A stretch of DNA of 54,985 nt from JANMDS01 sp031430575 (GCA_031430575.1 JANPBT010000025.1:1-54985), one strand, 5' to 3'; counted from the first letter of the stretch, positions 32,893 to 41,735 are shown. A program made the numbers and translations. Notes: generated by a model not told the origin, from the letters alone.

Positions 32893-33301
32893 AGCGCGGA
32901 TCGATGCGCTCGGCCTTAGCAGGCAGCACATCAGATGGCGTGGATATTTCAGGGGCTGGCAGCGACCAAGAGTCAACCGGCGGCGAAGTCGCTTGCATAT
33001 CTGCGACAGACTGATTGACCGATGACTCAAATGCACGGGCTTCAGACTCAACGTTAAGACTCGCTTCATTGATCGTTTGCTTGACTTCCTGCGCCGCGTT
33101 TTTGAATTCGTCTTGCATTTTTTTAAGTTCAGACAGCTCCATCTCGCGATTGATATCTTGCTTGACTTGATTGACATAGCGCTGCGCCCGCCCGACTAAA
33201 TGTCCAAGCGTGCGCGCTACTTTTGGCAGCCGCTCCGGGCCGAGCACCACGAGGGCGACGACCGCGACTACCATCATTTCGGACATTCCGATGTCAAACA
33301 T
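32891..33301 (-). CDS. tatB: Twin-arginine translocase subunit TatB
   Basis: 136 residues. MFDIGMSEMMVVAVVALVVLGPERLPKVARTLG is the TatB membrane anchor and hinge, with Glu at position 8 as in other TatB proteins. An amphipathic helix and an acidic, variable tail follow. It lies between tatA and tatC. Confidence 0.95.
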   Translation of the reverse strand: MFDIGMSEMMVVAVVALVVLGPERLPKVARTLGHLVGRAQRYVNQVKQDINREMELSELKKMQDEFKNAAQEVKQTINEASLNVESEARAFESSVNQSVADMQATSPPVDSWSLPAPEISTPSDVLPAKAERIDPR

Positions 33302-33439
33302 GGGAGGGCTGCTTTGCGCGAAGCGCGGTTAAAGGACTATCGACAAAAAACTAACAGGGAGAGCAACGCATGGCAACAGCCAACTAGAATCGGTGAGCGC
33401 ATCCTCGCCCACTCAAGACGGCCACTGCTTAATTACGTT

Positions 33440-33661
33440 TTAGACTTTGTTAGAAGTCTCGCGCTTAACTTCGCCCTCGATCGTTTGCCCTTTGAGCATT
33501 GCATCCGCCTTAGCGGTCTCATCGCTGCTCTTCACACCGTCTTTAAAGTCTTTCACCGCGCCGCCTAAATCTTTACCAACCCCGCGCAATTTTTTGGTGC
33601 CAAAGATCATGACCACGATCAGCAACACAATTAACCAATGCCAAATTGAAATTGAACCCAT
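33440..33661 (-). CDS. tatA: Twin-arginine translocase subunit TatA
   Basis: 73 residues. MGSISIWHWLIVLLIVVMIFGTKKLRGVGKDLGGAVKDFK is the pore-forming subunit's membrane segment, hinge and amphipathic helix. It is 138 bases upstream of tatB. Confidence 0.95.
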   Translation of the reverse strand: MGSISIWHWLIVLLIVVMIFGTKKLRGVGKDLGGAVKDFKDGVKSSDETAKADAMLKGQTIEGEVKRETSNKV

Positions 33662-33767
33662 GACGCTAACTCCTTGAAAACTTACTTGAAAACTTAATCT
33701 AAATTACTCAATCAGGCAAGAAAATGATTCTGCCTTTAGAAAAACCAGACCGCAATGTCGCCGAGCG

Positions 33768-34124
33768 CTAATCTTTGCTGATCATCCCGCCAAGTGGCTC
33801 AGAACCTCCAAGCACATGCATATGAACATGATACACGTCCTGCCGCCCGACTTTTCCAGTGTTTACGATGGTGCGGAAGCCCTCAGGTGAGCCGTTTTCA
33901 GCGGCGATTTGACCGGCAACAACCATCATTTTGCCCAATAAGGCTGCATCTTGCTGCGTCGCGTCAGAAAGCATCGGGATATGCTTTTTTGGAATTATCA
34001 GCGCATGCAGCGGCGCGATCGGGTGAATATCGGCAAAAGCCAATACATCGTCGTCCTCATAAAACTTCCTCGACGGGATTTCGCTCCGTACGATTTTGCA
34101 GAAAATACAGTTTGGATCGTGCAT
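33768..34124 (-). CDS. HIT-family (HINT-like) nucleotide-binding protein
   Basis: 118 residues with the histidine triad VYHVHMHVLGG near the C-terminus and CIFCKIVRSEIPSRKFYEDDDVLAFADIHPIAPLHALIIPKKHI at the N-terminus. HINT enzymes hydrolyse nucleoside phosphoramidates. Position immediately before tatA is common in betaproteobacteria. Confidence 0.93.
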   Translation of the reverse strand: MHDPNCIFCKIVRSEIPSRKFYEDDDVLAFADIHPIAPLHALIIPKKHIPMLSDATQQDAALLGKMMVVAGQIAAENGSPEGFRTIVNTGKVGRQDVYHVHMHVLGGSEPLGGMISKD

Positions 34125-34278
34125 GTGAGGTTTTGTTTCCGCCCCGCTCCGAGCGCGAAATAAGCAGGGATGCGAGAGAATTAACGTAAGTACTGATTAT
34201 CGCAAAGCCATACGAATACCTCACGCAAAATAAAAACGACCACGTGTGGTCATTTCTATTTTGGTCAAAAAAAGTGGT

Positions 34279-34297
34279 AAAACTGCGCCGCAGGTAT
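34279..34297. repeat. Interspersed repeat, R orientation
   Basis: A full match 2 bases beyond the stop codon of the second PEP-CTERM gene. The next copy to the right is only at 38617, a long repeat-free stretch. Confidence 0.85.
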
Positions 34298-34299
34298 GC

Positions 34300-35346
34300 T
34301 CACAAATTCAGACGCTTCTTTAGCGATAATCCCCCGAGCAACATGAGAAGCGCGACGCTTGGCGCGGGCACGCTCCCGCCATCTGGATCAGAAACGGTGA
34401 AATTGCCTGAGCATGAGCCGTCAAACTGCACGGCGCAAGCAATGCCGTTACGGAAATGAAACTCAGAATATATCTCTCCGCTTCGCGCTTCAGCAGCCGT
34501 AAAAAAATAGGCTTGATTGCCGATATTAAAGCCTCCGCCTGATGCACTCGCAGGGTAAAGCAGCGTATTGCCGTAACCGGAGGTCTGCATGCCGTCCGGC
34601 GCATAGACCAACCCCCCGTAGCCGAGCCTGAGGATTAAATCGAAATCACCATCCTCCTCCGCGCCGAAATCACGCAATTCAATCTGTCCAAAATAACGAG
34701 GAAGGGATTCGTAATTTTGACAAACCGTCCCTGCTAGATTCCCGTTTGCGAAGTCAAGCTGCGAGGCGCTACAGTCGTCTACGCGGTCGGTGAGTCCAAA
34801 CCAAGTCAGTCTGCGTAATGCGCCGTACCCGTTTGGGTCGTTTGCGTTTGGATCAAATCCACCAAATGGAATAGGTAACAAGCGATTCGCATTCGCCATC
34901 GAAAACTCGCCCAATCGGTAACCGCCGCGCAACAGACCGTCATACGGAACGCCGACGGATTCACGATAGTTGAAGGGATCTCCAGAAACAAGATTTGCGC
35001 CACCAAACAATGAAATATAGTTTGGTGTTAGCGTCGGGGTGGCTTCTGCGCCGCCAAAGTACATCAAACCATCCTCAAATGCAGCCGCAGTGCGCAGGCC
35101 AGCGCCGATCACGGTCCTTCCGCCCTGCAGCACAAATGAGGAGCCCGCCCACGCACCGAGCTGCGAACCATCAGCAGCAATATTCACATCAGAAGGCCGA
35201 GCTACATTCCATTGAATCCCGCTCGCAGCTTGCACCGCAGCGCTGTTGAAGCCGGTGGAATCATCAATTGCAACATTTCGCCCTGCCGCCTGAGCCAAGT
35301 ACGGGAGCAGGAATAGCCCAGCCGTCAACACGTTTTTAAGTTTCAT
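34300..35346 (-). CDS. PEP-CTERM-like exported protein, downstream paralogue
   Basis: 348 residues, starting MKLKNVLTAGLFLLPYLAQA (signal peptide), with mature N-terminus AGRNVAIDDSTGF. The C-terminus has the sorting signal: VPAPSVALLMLL, hydrophobic stretch, and the basic tail KKRLN. It shares AGRNVAIDD and the motif FGQIELRDFGAEEDGDFDLILRLGYGG with its upstream neighbour, so the two are tandem paralogues. The start overlaps the upstream stop by four bases. The domain family is not recognised; it looks like an all-beta surface protein. Confidence 0.75.
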   Translation of the reverse strand: MKLKNVLTAGLFLLPYLAQAAGRNVAIDDSTGFNSAAVQAASGIQWNVARPSDVNIAADGSQLGAWAGSSFVLQGGRTVIGAGLRTAAAFEDGLMYFGGAEATPTLTPNYISLFGGANLVSGDPFNYRESVGVPYDGLLRGGYRLGEFSMANANRLLPIPFGGFDPNANDPNGYGALRRLTWFGLTDRVDDCSASQLDFANGNLAGTVCQNYESLPRYFGQIELRDFGAEEDGDFDLILRLGYGGLVYAPDGMQTSGYGNTLLYPASASGGGFNIGNQAYFFTAAEARSGEIYSEFHFRNGIACAVQFDGSCSGNFTVSDPDGGSVPAPSVALLMLLGGLSLKKRLNL

Positions 35347-36344
35347 ATTGAGTTCTGACAATTGGATTTCGATCTGCCTCTCAACGCGAGCAGACCACCA
35401 GCGGCAAGTAACAACAACACGCTTGGAGTTGGAACATTACCTGTGCCGGGGTCGTCAATTCCAACAAACACCCGCGATATCGCATCGCCAGAACTATTGG
35501 TGCCAAAACCAGTGATCACGCCCCCGCGCACTTGAAAATCGGTAAATACATTCCCGGCTGAGATTCCACCAGCAGCACCTCCCGACGCAATGACATCAGC
35601 CGCATCAAAAAGGTACTTTACGCCGCCTAGCGAAAAGCCACCCAAACCTGCCCCGACAGAGGGAAAATCGGCCGATGCAAAACCTTCAAAGCGAATTCTG
35701 AAGTCAAAATCACCATCGACTGCATCGCCGAAATCACGTAGCTCGATTTGCCCGAAAAACGTCCCTGGATCTGCGCCGGTAAGTCCATACCAAGACGCTT
35801 TCCCCCACCGGGCCGGCTGCTTGTCGCTGTCCAGATAGGGCGGTGGAACGCCAGTGGCGGGCGGGACGGCGGGAGGATTTACGAGATAGCCTGCCACTTC
35901 TGCAACATTTGAGGAAAGCTCGCCATTTTGGTACGTGCCGGTGCCTGCGGTACGCGTTGCTGTAAGCGACGAATAAAACGGTGCAATAACAAATAACGGC
36001 TGACCGCCCGCGCCTTGAATATCGGTCAGATTTGCACCTGCACTGTAGTTCAGACCCACATTGGGATCTCCGATCGCGCCGCTGCCCAACACGACGTACC
36101 CATCTTCAAACACGCGGAACGTAGACGTGCCCGAAGAGCCAATCGTGGTCGCGCCAATTCGCATCGTGAAGTTCAAGTTTTGAGTAATTGAACCCAGCGT
36201 AGGCGTTCCCCACACGTAACCGTTGTTGGTGTAGCTGGCGGGGTTGAGGTCGTCAATGGCTACATTTCGCCCGGCACTCGCGGCAACCCCTGACAGCGCT
36301 AACAGCAAGACTGGAAGCAACCAATTTCCGATTTTTTTCTTCAT
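35343..36344 (-). CDS. PEP-CTERM-like exported protein, upstream paralogue
   Basis: 333 residues. Signal peptide (LLPVLLLALSGVAASAGRNVAIDD), Gly/Thr-rich beta domain with FGQIELRDFGDAVDGDFDFRIRFEGF, and C-terminal sorting signal VPTPSVLLLLAAGGLLALRGRSK. It is the first gene of the pair, and the palindrome CCCCCCAAATGGGGGG lies about 100 bases upstream. A leading TTTTTGC resembles a -12 element, but the -24 GG is missing. Confidence 0.78.
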   Translation of the reverse strand: MKKKIGNWLLPVLLLALSGVAASAGRNVAIDDLNPASYTNNGYVWGTPTLGSITQNLNFTMRIGATTIGSSGTSTFRVFEDGYVVLGSGAIGDPNVGLNYSAGANLTDIQGAGGQPLFVIAPFYSSLTATRTAGTGTYQNGELSSNVAEVAGYLVNPPAVPPATGVPPPYLDSDKQPARWGKASWYGLTGADPGTFFGQIELRDFGDAVDGDFDFRIRFEGFASADFPSVGAGLGGFSLGGVKYLFDAADVIASGGAAGGISAGNVFTDFQVRGGVITGFGTNSSGDAISRVFVGIDDPGTGNVPTPSVLLLLAAGGLLALRGRSKSNCQNSI

Positions 36345-36436
36345 TTAATTTTCCCCTACCGTCGCAAATTTCAAGCGCAAAAAGACAACTACACATATAT
36401 TGAGCTTGATTATCCACGACGAAACAGCGTTCTACA

Positions 36437-36452
36437 CCCCCCATTTGGGGGG
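36437..36452. promoter_or_regulatory. CCCAAATGGG palindrome upstream of the PEP-CTERM pair
   Basis: On the gene strand it reads CCCCCCAAATGGGGGG (6-bp arms around AAAT). The same centre occurs at 18461-18476 upstream of the other PEP-CTERM gene. A shared regulator binding site is likely. No other copy was noticed in the window. Confidence 0.5.
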
Positions 36453-36614
36453 AGCGGACAAAATACCCAGTTAGCAGCGCGGTGTCGTAATTTCATGCTT
36501 AAACCATATCCTCTTCTCGAGAAAGAGCGATCAGCGCAAAAAATCGAACTCGCCAAAATCAAATTTTCACGAGAAACGCTCGTTTTTTGCGGGTAGGTTG
36601 ACTATCATTCGCCG

Positions 36615-38606
36615 ATGGCATCCATGGGCTATCGGGTCTTTCTGAGCTACAACCATCGCGATCGTGAGTTTGCGCGCTGGCTTCATCGTGCGATGGAATC
36701 GTTTACGCCACCGCGCATCGCTCGCGATCATTCCAAGCGGCTCGCGCCGCTAAGCCCGGTGTTTATGGATCGGGAGGAGTTGGCTTCGAGCGGTGATTTA
36801 GCGCTTTCAGTGCAGACCGCCTTGGAGGCGTCTGAAAATTTGGTTGTCATCTGCTCGCCCCACGCAGCGCAATCGAAATGGGTGAACGAAGAAGTTAAAG
36901 CTTTTCAACGATTGGGGCGCGGCGAGAATATTTTTTGCATTGTGGCCAACGGCGACCCGAGCGTATTGCCGCAATCACCCCATGAAATTGGTATAGGCTG
37001 CTTTCCGATTGCGCTGCTGTTTGATGAGGCCGGAAATCGTCGGCCTGAGCCGTTAGCGGCTGACGCGAGGCCAAGTGCAGACGGCAAAGAAGGCGCACGG
37101 CTTAAAGTCATCGCTGGCTTGCTGCGCGTGCCTTACGATTCGCTACGCCAGCGCGAAGCCCTGCGCAAACAAAAGCGGCTCGCGCTCATCGCTACGGCAG
37201 CAAGCATCGGTCTCATCGTCACTTCCGGCCTAGCTGTCAGCGCCTGGCTCTCGCGAAACGAGGCGCAAAAGCAGCGCGTCGTGGCGGAGCAGAAAACGCT
37301 CACTGCGCAACGCACCGTAGAGTTTTTGAAGTCGATGTTTGCAAATGCAGACCCGACGCAGGCGCGCGGCGATAAGCTCACCGTGCGCGAGCTGGTTGAT
37401 CGCGCCGCGGTGCGGATTGAAGATGAGTTGAAAGGGGAGCAAGAAGTGCGCGCCGAGCTCACTAAAACCCTTGGCGAGGTGTATGGTGGGTTGGGGATGT
37501 ATAGCAAGGGTGCGCTGCTTATCGAGGCGGCGCGGGCGACTACTCCAGCGGGCACGTTCAGTCGTGCCACCCAAGACGTAGCGTTAGCAGATATTCGATA
37601 CTTCGAGGGCAACTACGACGACGCCGTAAAGTTTTATGCGCAGGCAATTGCTATTTTGAGCGCACGCGGCCAAAAGCCAGATAAGGTACTCTTCGCAGGC
37701 TATTCAGGCTTGGGAGGCGCGTTAAGCGCAACCGGAAAGTATGATGAAGCACGTCAAGCGTTTACGCAGGGCCTAGCCTTGATGCCAAACAAACCAGAAT
37801 TTGAGGAATCCCGACTCGATTTAGCTTTTGCCCGAGGCACAAACGAGTATTACGCGGGAAATGTAGTCGCTGCCGGTGAGCAATTGAGCAAGACCCTTGA
37901 GCAACGCATTACCTTTAGCGGCGAAACTCATCCTCATGCACTTTGGATGCTGAATCTTCTCGGTGCAGTCGCGCATTCCGAACGACGCTATCCCGTGGCC
38001 GAACAGTACTTCTCGAGAACCATCCAAGCGCAAGAAAAAGTACTTAGCAAAGACCACCCAACGGTTGCGATTGCGCGCGCTAACCTCGCACGACTAAGCC
38101 TAGAGCAAAGAAGTTTTGCCCAAGCAGCGTCAACGCTAGCCAGCTCCGCCCAAACCCTCGCCACCCAACTCGCCCCTGACCACGATGATCTCGCCTTCGT
38201 CTACGCTAATCTTGCTATTGCCCAGCGTGGCCTCAACGACGATAAATCTGCTGAAGAAAATTTCCTGAAAGCCTTGCCCATCGCACGCAAACACAAGCAC
38301 CGCACGCTTGCGCCCACGCTTACAGATCTGGCGGAAATCGAGTGCCGTAGCCAACGAACCGAAAACGGCATACAGCGGCTGGACGAGGCGCAGCCGTTGA
38401 TGGAGGCTACCTACTCGAAAGAGCCTTGGCGCGCCGCGTATGTCGAGCAGATACGCGGCGCGTGTTTGCTCGCGCGGGGTCAGCGCGCTGCGGGCTTGGC
38501 GCTTCTGGAAGCGAGCACTCCAATTTTGATAGAACGCTGGGGCAAAGAGGGGCTTTTTGGCTTTGAGGCTCGCGCGCGATTGACAGCAGCGCTGAAATCT
38601 AAGTAA
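36615..38606 (+). CDS. TIR domain protein with membrane segment and TPR repeats
   Basis: 663 residues. An N-terminal TIR domain (about 5-150) starts YRVFLSYNHRDREFARWLHRAM; Glu92/Glu93 in SKWVNEEVKAF is at the place of the NADase catalytic Glu of active TIRs. A hydrophobic segment (about 189-212, ALIATAASIGLIVTSGLAVSAWL) follows, then a coiled helix and a C-terminal run of TPR-like repeats (270-660). The layout suggests a membrane-anchored sensor that uses TPRs to read a signal and TIR to make or consume a nucleotide. An alternative start is 36624. It precedes a SLOG-SLATT-like gene and lies in a stretch without the interspersed repeat. Confidence 0.85.
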   Translation: MASMGYRVFLSYNHRDREFARWLHRAMESFTPPRIARDHSKRLAPLSPVFMDREELASSGDLALSVQTALEASENLVVICSPHAAQSKWVNEEVKAFQRLGRGENIFCIVANGDPSVLPQSPHEIGIGCFPIALLFDEAGNRRPEPLAADARPSADGKEGARLKVIAGLLRVPYDSLRQREALRKQKRLALIATAASIGLIVTSGLAVSAWLSRNEAQKQRVVAEQKTLTAQRTVEFLKSMFANADPTQARGDKLTVRELVDRAAVRIEDELKGEQEVRAELTKTLGEVYGGLGMYSKGALLIEAARATTPAGTFSRATQDVALADIRYFEGNYDDAVKFYAQAIAILSARGQKPDKVLFAGYSGLGGALSATGKYDEARQAFTQGLALMPNKPEFEESRLDLAFARGTNEYYAGNVVAAGEQLSKTLEQRITFSGETHPHALWMLNLLGAVAHSERRYPVAEQYFSRTIQAQEKVLSKDHPTVAIARANLARLSLEQRSFAQAASTLASSAQTLATQLAPDHDDLAFVYANLAIAQRGLNDDKSAEENFLKALPIARKHKHRTLAPTLTDLAEIECRSQRTENGIQRLDEAQPLMEATYSKEPWRAAYVEQIRGACLLARGQRAAGLALLEASTPILIERWGKEGLFGFEARARLTAALKSK

Positions 38607-38616
38607 ATTTATGTCA

Positions 38617-38635
38617 TACCTGCGGCGCAGTTTTG
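38617..38635. repeat. Interspersed repeat, F orientation
   Basis: A full match, 10 bases after the TIR gene stop and before the SLOG-like gene. Confidence 0.85.
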
Positions 38636-38770
38636 CGCCCAGAGAGGCACTTCACCAAAACGCACGCTGCCCGCCAATGCAGCGGAGCGACGTTTAGAAG
38701 ATGGCGTAAATTCCTTTTGTGCGACGTAGAAATCGCGCGCAAACTCCAATAGTCAAAATTAGGATACGGG

Positions 38771-40414
38771 ATGGCGAAAGCACAAGGCTTTACCTTTAGC
38801 ATTGGCGTGGTCGGGCATCGTAATCTCGCCGCCGAGCATATCGACGCCCTCGATCGCGCACTCACAACACATTTTGAGAGCCTAGCCGAATTGCTAGGAA
38901 CGAGCCATAGCCGCGATACCGTTGCCGGCCCCATTCCAATTAGGCTCTACACCGCGCTGGCCGAGGGCGCAGACCGAATTTTTGCGCAGGTCGCGCTGCG
39001 CACTTTTGGCAGCAGAGTCTCGCTCGTGGCAGTGCTGCCGTTTGAAGCAAAAGAGTATGAACGCGATTTTCCAGAAAGCGTTAGCGAGTTTCGGGATTTG
39101 CTCGCCAAGTGCGAATCAGTGCACATCATGTCGCAGACACCCGCAGCTTCTCGCAACGAGCGCTATCGACTCGCATGGCAATATATTTGCGCGCAATCTA
39201 ATTTGCTTTTTGCCCTTTGGGATATGAAGCCGGGGCTTGATGCGGGCACTGCGGAGTGCTTACGCACGCGCTGCTTCTCTGCACCCAAAACGCAGTTGGG
39301 CGAGGCTTACATGGCCGGGCCCGTCATCGTATTACCAACATCGCGCACACGTGAAAACGCCTTCAGCGTTGAAGATGCGTTGGTGAACCACCTTGATCGC
39401 AACGGCTGGATTGCAGCGTGCACAAGCGATACGGGTGCGCTCAAAAACGCGATGCCAGCGCACGCGGAATGGATCCGCGACTACACCGCAGTCGCTCTAG
39501 CCATCGATAGCAAGCGCGCGGAAAGCCCGAAGGCTGTCAGCGCTTTAGATGCTGAGTTTCAAGCGGCCGATGTGGTCGCCACACTGAATCAAAAGCGCGT
39601 TGATGGCCGCCTCAAGATCCTCGCAGTGGCCTTTTATATCCTCGCTATAGGCCTAATCTTTGCAGGGAATTTACTGCCACGCGCACCCGTAAATCTATTG
39701 GCGGCTACGTTGACGGTTCTAGCGGTTATCGCCTGGACGCGCATGCGTGGCCAGAGTGCCTTTCGGCTGTATTTATATGCGCGCGCCCTGGCCGAAGGCA
39801 TGCGTATTCAGCGCGCCCTCAACCGCATGGGCATCACACGCCGTGCCGTAGACCTTTTGCGCTACCGCTCTGGGTCTGTGCCAACGACACTGCGCGAGCT
39901 TCTACGCAGCATTGGCTCTGCCGAGCCCGGCCCGCCCGGTCAATACGAAGATTGCGCTGGCTGGCTTACTGAGCAAATCAACTACTACACCGGCTCGGCG
40001 CAATTGCGTCAACAAACCTTCGAGCGCCGAGAGCGGATCAGGAAAAACGGATTTGTATTTGGGGGCGCATCCGTTGCGGTGTTGCTAATTGCTGCGCAAT
40101 GCGCCGCATGGTTTTTTGGATTCACGATTCCGGGCATCGTCAGCTCTTTGGCTTTTGCGACGGTTGTTTCGCTCATGACGGCAAGTTTTTTAATGGGCGT
40201 GCATACCCAGCAAATGCAGCTGCGCGAGCTCGGCGCATCGTTTGAGCGGATGCGCTCCGTTTTGCTGACCTATCGCGATTGGATGAAAGCAACCGAGCAA
40301 TCTCAAAACAAAATGCCGGAAAAAGAAAAAGCCGATGCTGCGCAATGGCTGCTTGCACAAGCGCTTGCCGAGCATGAAGATTGGTGCTTGCGACAAAGCG
40401 GCGCGGTGGTGTAG
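38771..40414 (+). CDS. SLOG-like nucleotide-binding domain fused to SLATT-like membrane domains
   Basis: 547 residues, family not certain. The N-terminal 260 residues have the pattern of the SLOG/Rossmann fold: FSIGVVGHRNL, IRLYTALAEGADRIFAQVAL, VAVLPFEAKEYERDF, and a later VLPTSRTRENAF. The second half has two membrane hairpins (ILAVAFYILAIGLIFAGNLL plus NLLAATLTVLAVIAW; FVFGGASVAVLLIAAQCAAWFFGF plus GIVSSLAFATVVSLMTASFLMG) joined by a helical region with YYTGSAQLRQQTFERRERIRKNG, resembling SLATT domains. In published analyses SLOG binds nucleotide messengers and SLATT makes pores. It follows the TIR gene on the same strand, 164 bases away. Confidence 0.6.
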   Translation: MAKAQGFTFSIGVVGHRNLAAEHIDALDRALTTHFESLAELLGTSHSRDTVAGPIPIRLYTALAEGADRIFAQVALRTFGSRVSLVAVLPFEAKEYERDFPESVSEFRDLLAKCESVHIMSQTPAASRNERYRLAWQYICAQSNLLFALWDMKPGLDAGTAECLRTRCFSAPKTQLGEAYMAGPVIVLPTSRTRENAFSVEDALVNHLDRNGWIAACTSDTGALKNAMPAHAEWIRDYTAVALAIDSKRAESPKAVSALDAEFQAADVVATLNQKRVDGRLKILAVAFYILAIGLIFAGNLLPRAPVNLLAATLTVLAVIAWTRMRGQSAFRLYLYARALAEGMRIQRALNRMGITRRAVDLLRYRSGSVPTTLRELLRSIGSAEPGPPGQYEDCAGWLTEQINYYTGSAQLRQQTFERRERIRKNGFVFGGASVAVLLIAAQCAAWFFGFTIPGIVSSLAFATVVSLMTASFLMGVHTQQMQLRELGASFERMRSVLLTYRDWMKATEQSQNKMPEKEKADAAQWLLAQALAEHEDWCLRQSGAVV

Positions 40415-40425
40415 CGCCGCTCGGC

Positions 40426-41304
40426 TTATCGGAATTGAAAATCTAAAACTGCCCCACAAAATATTGCAAACCCAAACCAATGGTTGTGCAAAAACGCTTT
40501 GAAGCAATTGGCAGGATCACGCTTACGAATTAAAAAGTAGTGATAGACCGCGATACCTGCGGCGCAGATTACGCCTAAATAGAAAACTGCGCCGCAGGTA
40601 TGAACGATGCCAAACCAGACCATGCCTGCGAGGTGAATACCGTAGCAAGCCATCACGGCGACGACATCAAATCGGCCAAACCATTTCGCAGAAGTGCCGA
40701 TGGGTAATATTTCATCATCAGCGCGGTCGGTCATCGCGTATTCCGTATCGTATGCCATGACCCAAAACCAATTCACCGCCAGTAACGCCCAAGCGATAGC
40801 GGCAACGTGCCCACGCGCGGCGGCGTACGCCATCGGGATGCCAAATGAAAACGCGATGCCGAGCACGGCCTGTGGCGCTGCAATCCAGCGTTTGGTATAC
40901 GGATACAAAATCGCAGTGCCCAGTGCGGGCACGGACCACGCTACTACGCTCGCATTGAGCGGCAAAATCATCAAAAACGCAATGAATGCAAGCGCGCCCG
41001 CCAGTGCCCATGCTTCGCGCCCGCGCACCTGGCCGGTAACCATCGGGCGATTTTTCGTACGCGCAACGTGCCCGTCAAATTTCTGATCAGCATAGTCGTT
41101 GACTGCGCAACCAGCGGAGCGCATGAGAAATGTGCCAACAACAAATACAAAAACGAGGTATGCACTCGGCTTGCCTTCAGCGGCAAACCACAGTGCAGTC
41201 AGCGTTGGCCAGAGCAAAAGCAGCGTGCCAATAGGCTTATTGATGCGGGTAAGCCGCGCATAAGCGCTCAGTTTTTGAGCTACGGTCACGGCGCGAGTCG
41301 CCAA
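40426..41304 (-). CDS. ubiA: 4-Hydroxybenzoate polyprenyltransferase
   Basis: Attaches the polyprenyl chain to 4-hydroxybenzoate in ubiquinone synthesis (inner membrane). 292 residues with about eight membrane segments. The first Asp-rich motif is CAVNDYADQKFDGHVARTKNRP, the second DTEYAMTDRADDE. The last third contains two inverted interspersed repeat copies encoding HTCGAVF and ICAAGI in a membrane segment. It overlaps the upstream gene by 19 bases. Confidence 0.95.
   Translation of the reverse strand: MATRAVTVAQKLSAYARLTRINKPIGTLLLLWPTLTALWFAAEGKPSAYLVFVFVVGTFLMRSAGCAVNDYADQKFDGHVARTKNRPMVTGQVRGREAWALAGALAFIAFLMILPLNASVVAWSVPALGTAILYPYTKRWIAAPQAVLGIAFSFGIPMAYAAARGHVAAIAWALLAVNWFWVMAYDTEYAMTDRADDEILPIGTSAKWFGRFDVVAVMACYGIHLAGMVWFGIVHTCGAVFYLGVICAAGIAVYHYFLIRKRDPANCFKAFLHNHWFGFAIFCGAVLDFQFR
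40553..40601. repeat. Inverted pair of the interspersed repeat inside ubiA
   Basis: F copy 40553-40570 and R copy 40583-40601, 12 bases apart. On the minus strand they encode I-C-A-A-G-I and H-T-C-G-A-V, both in frame. Confidence 0.85.
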
Positions 41305-41735
41305 GGCCCGAGCGTGCTGGTTCGCCCGTTATAGAGTTTGATTTCAACGCGCACCGTGTAGGTAGAGCGTAAGGGCATTGGCAACGGCACGCGGGCAAAA
41401 AAACCACTGTATAGCGTGGCCGGTAACCCAGGATATGCGCTACGCACATCTGCGCGCGGGCTATTGATTTCCAAAAGCGAGAGATAGGCATCATCGACAT
41501 ATACACGGGCATCGGCGATGCCAGCGGGGTGCACCGCCCAACCACGCAGGGTGACGTGACCTTTCGTATTAATTTCTGCGTAGGTTGTGTCGAGCGCGCC
41601 GATGCTGGGTCGCGGGTCTATTGCCGCGGTTGCGATGAGCCCTCTTCGCTGCGCAAGCTGCCACGCTTGATATGCCAGCACCCAAATCGCAAGCCCAAAA
41701 AATACGACGCACCAAAATCTCTTTTGCGTACTCAA
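41286..41735 (-). CDS. Membrane-anchored protein with Ig-like fold
   Basis: 149 residues, not recognised. One N-terminal membrane segment (FWCVVFFGLAIWVLAYQAW) is followed by a periplasmic part with the pattern GHVTLRGWAVHPAGIADARVYVDDAYLSLLEINSPRADV and SGFFARVPL, resembling Ig-like or FN3-like beta sandwiches found in polysaccharide-related proteins. It overlaps the acyltransferase gene by four bases and ubiA by 19 bases, which suggests a link to surface glycan modification (inference). Confidence 0.75.
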   Translation of the reverse strand: MSTQKRFWCVVFFGLAIWVLAYQAWQLAQRRGLIATAAIDPRPSIGALDTTYAEINTKGHVTLRGWAVHPAGIADARVYVDDAYLSLLEINSPRADVRSAYPGLPATLYSGFFARVPLPMPLRSTYTVRVEIKLYNGRTSTLGPWRLAP

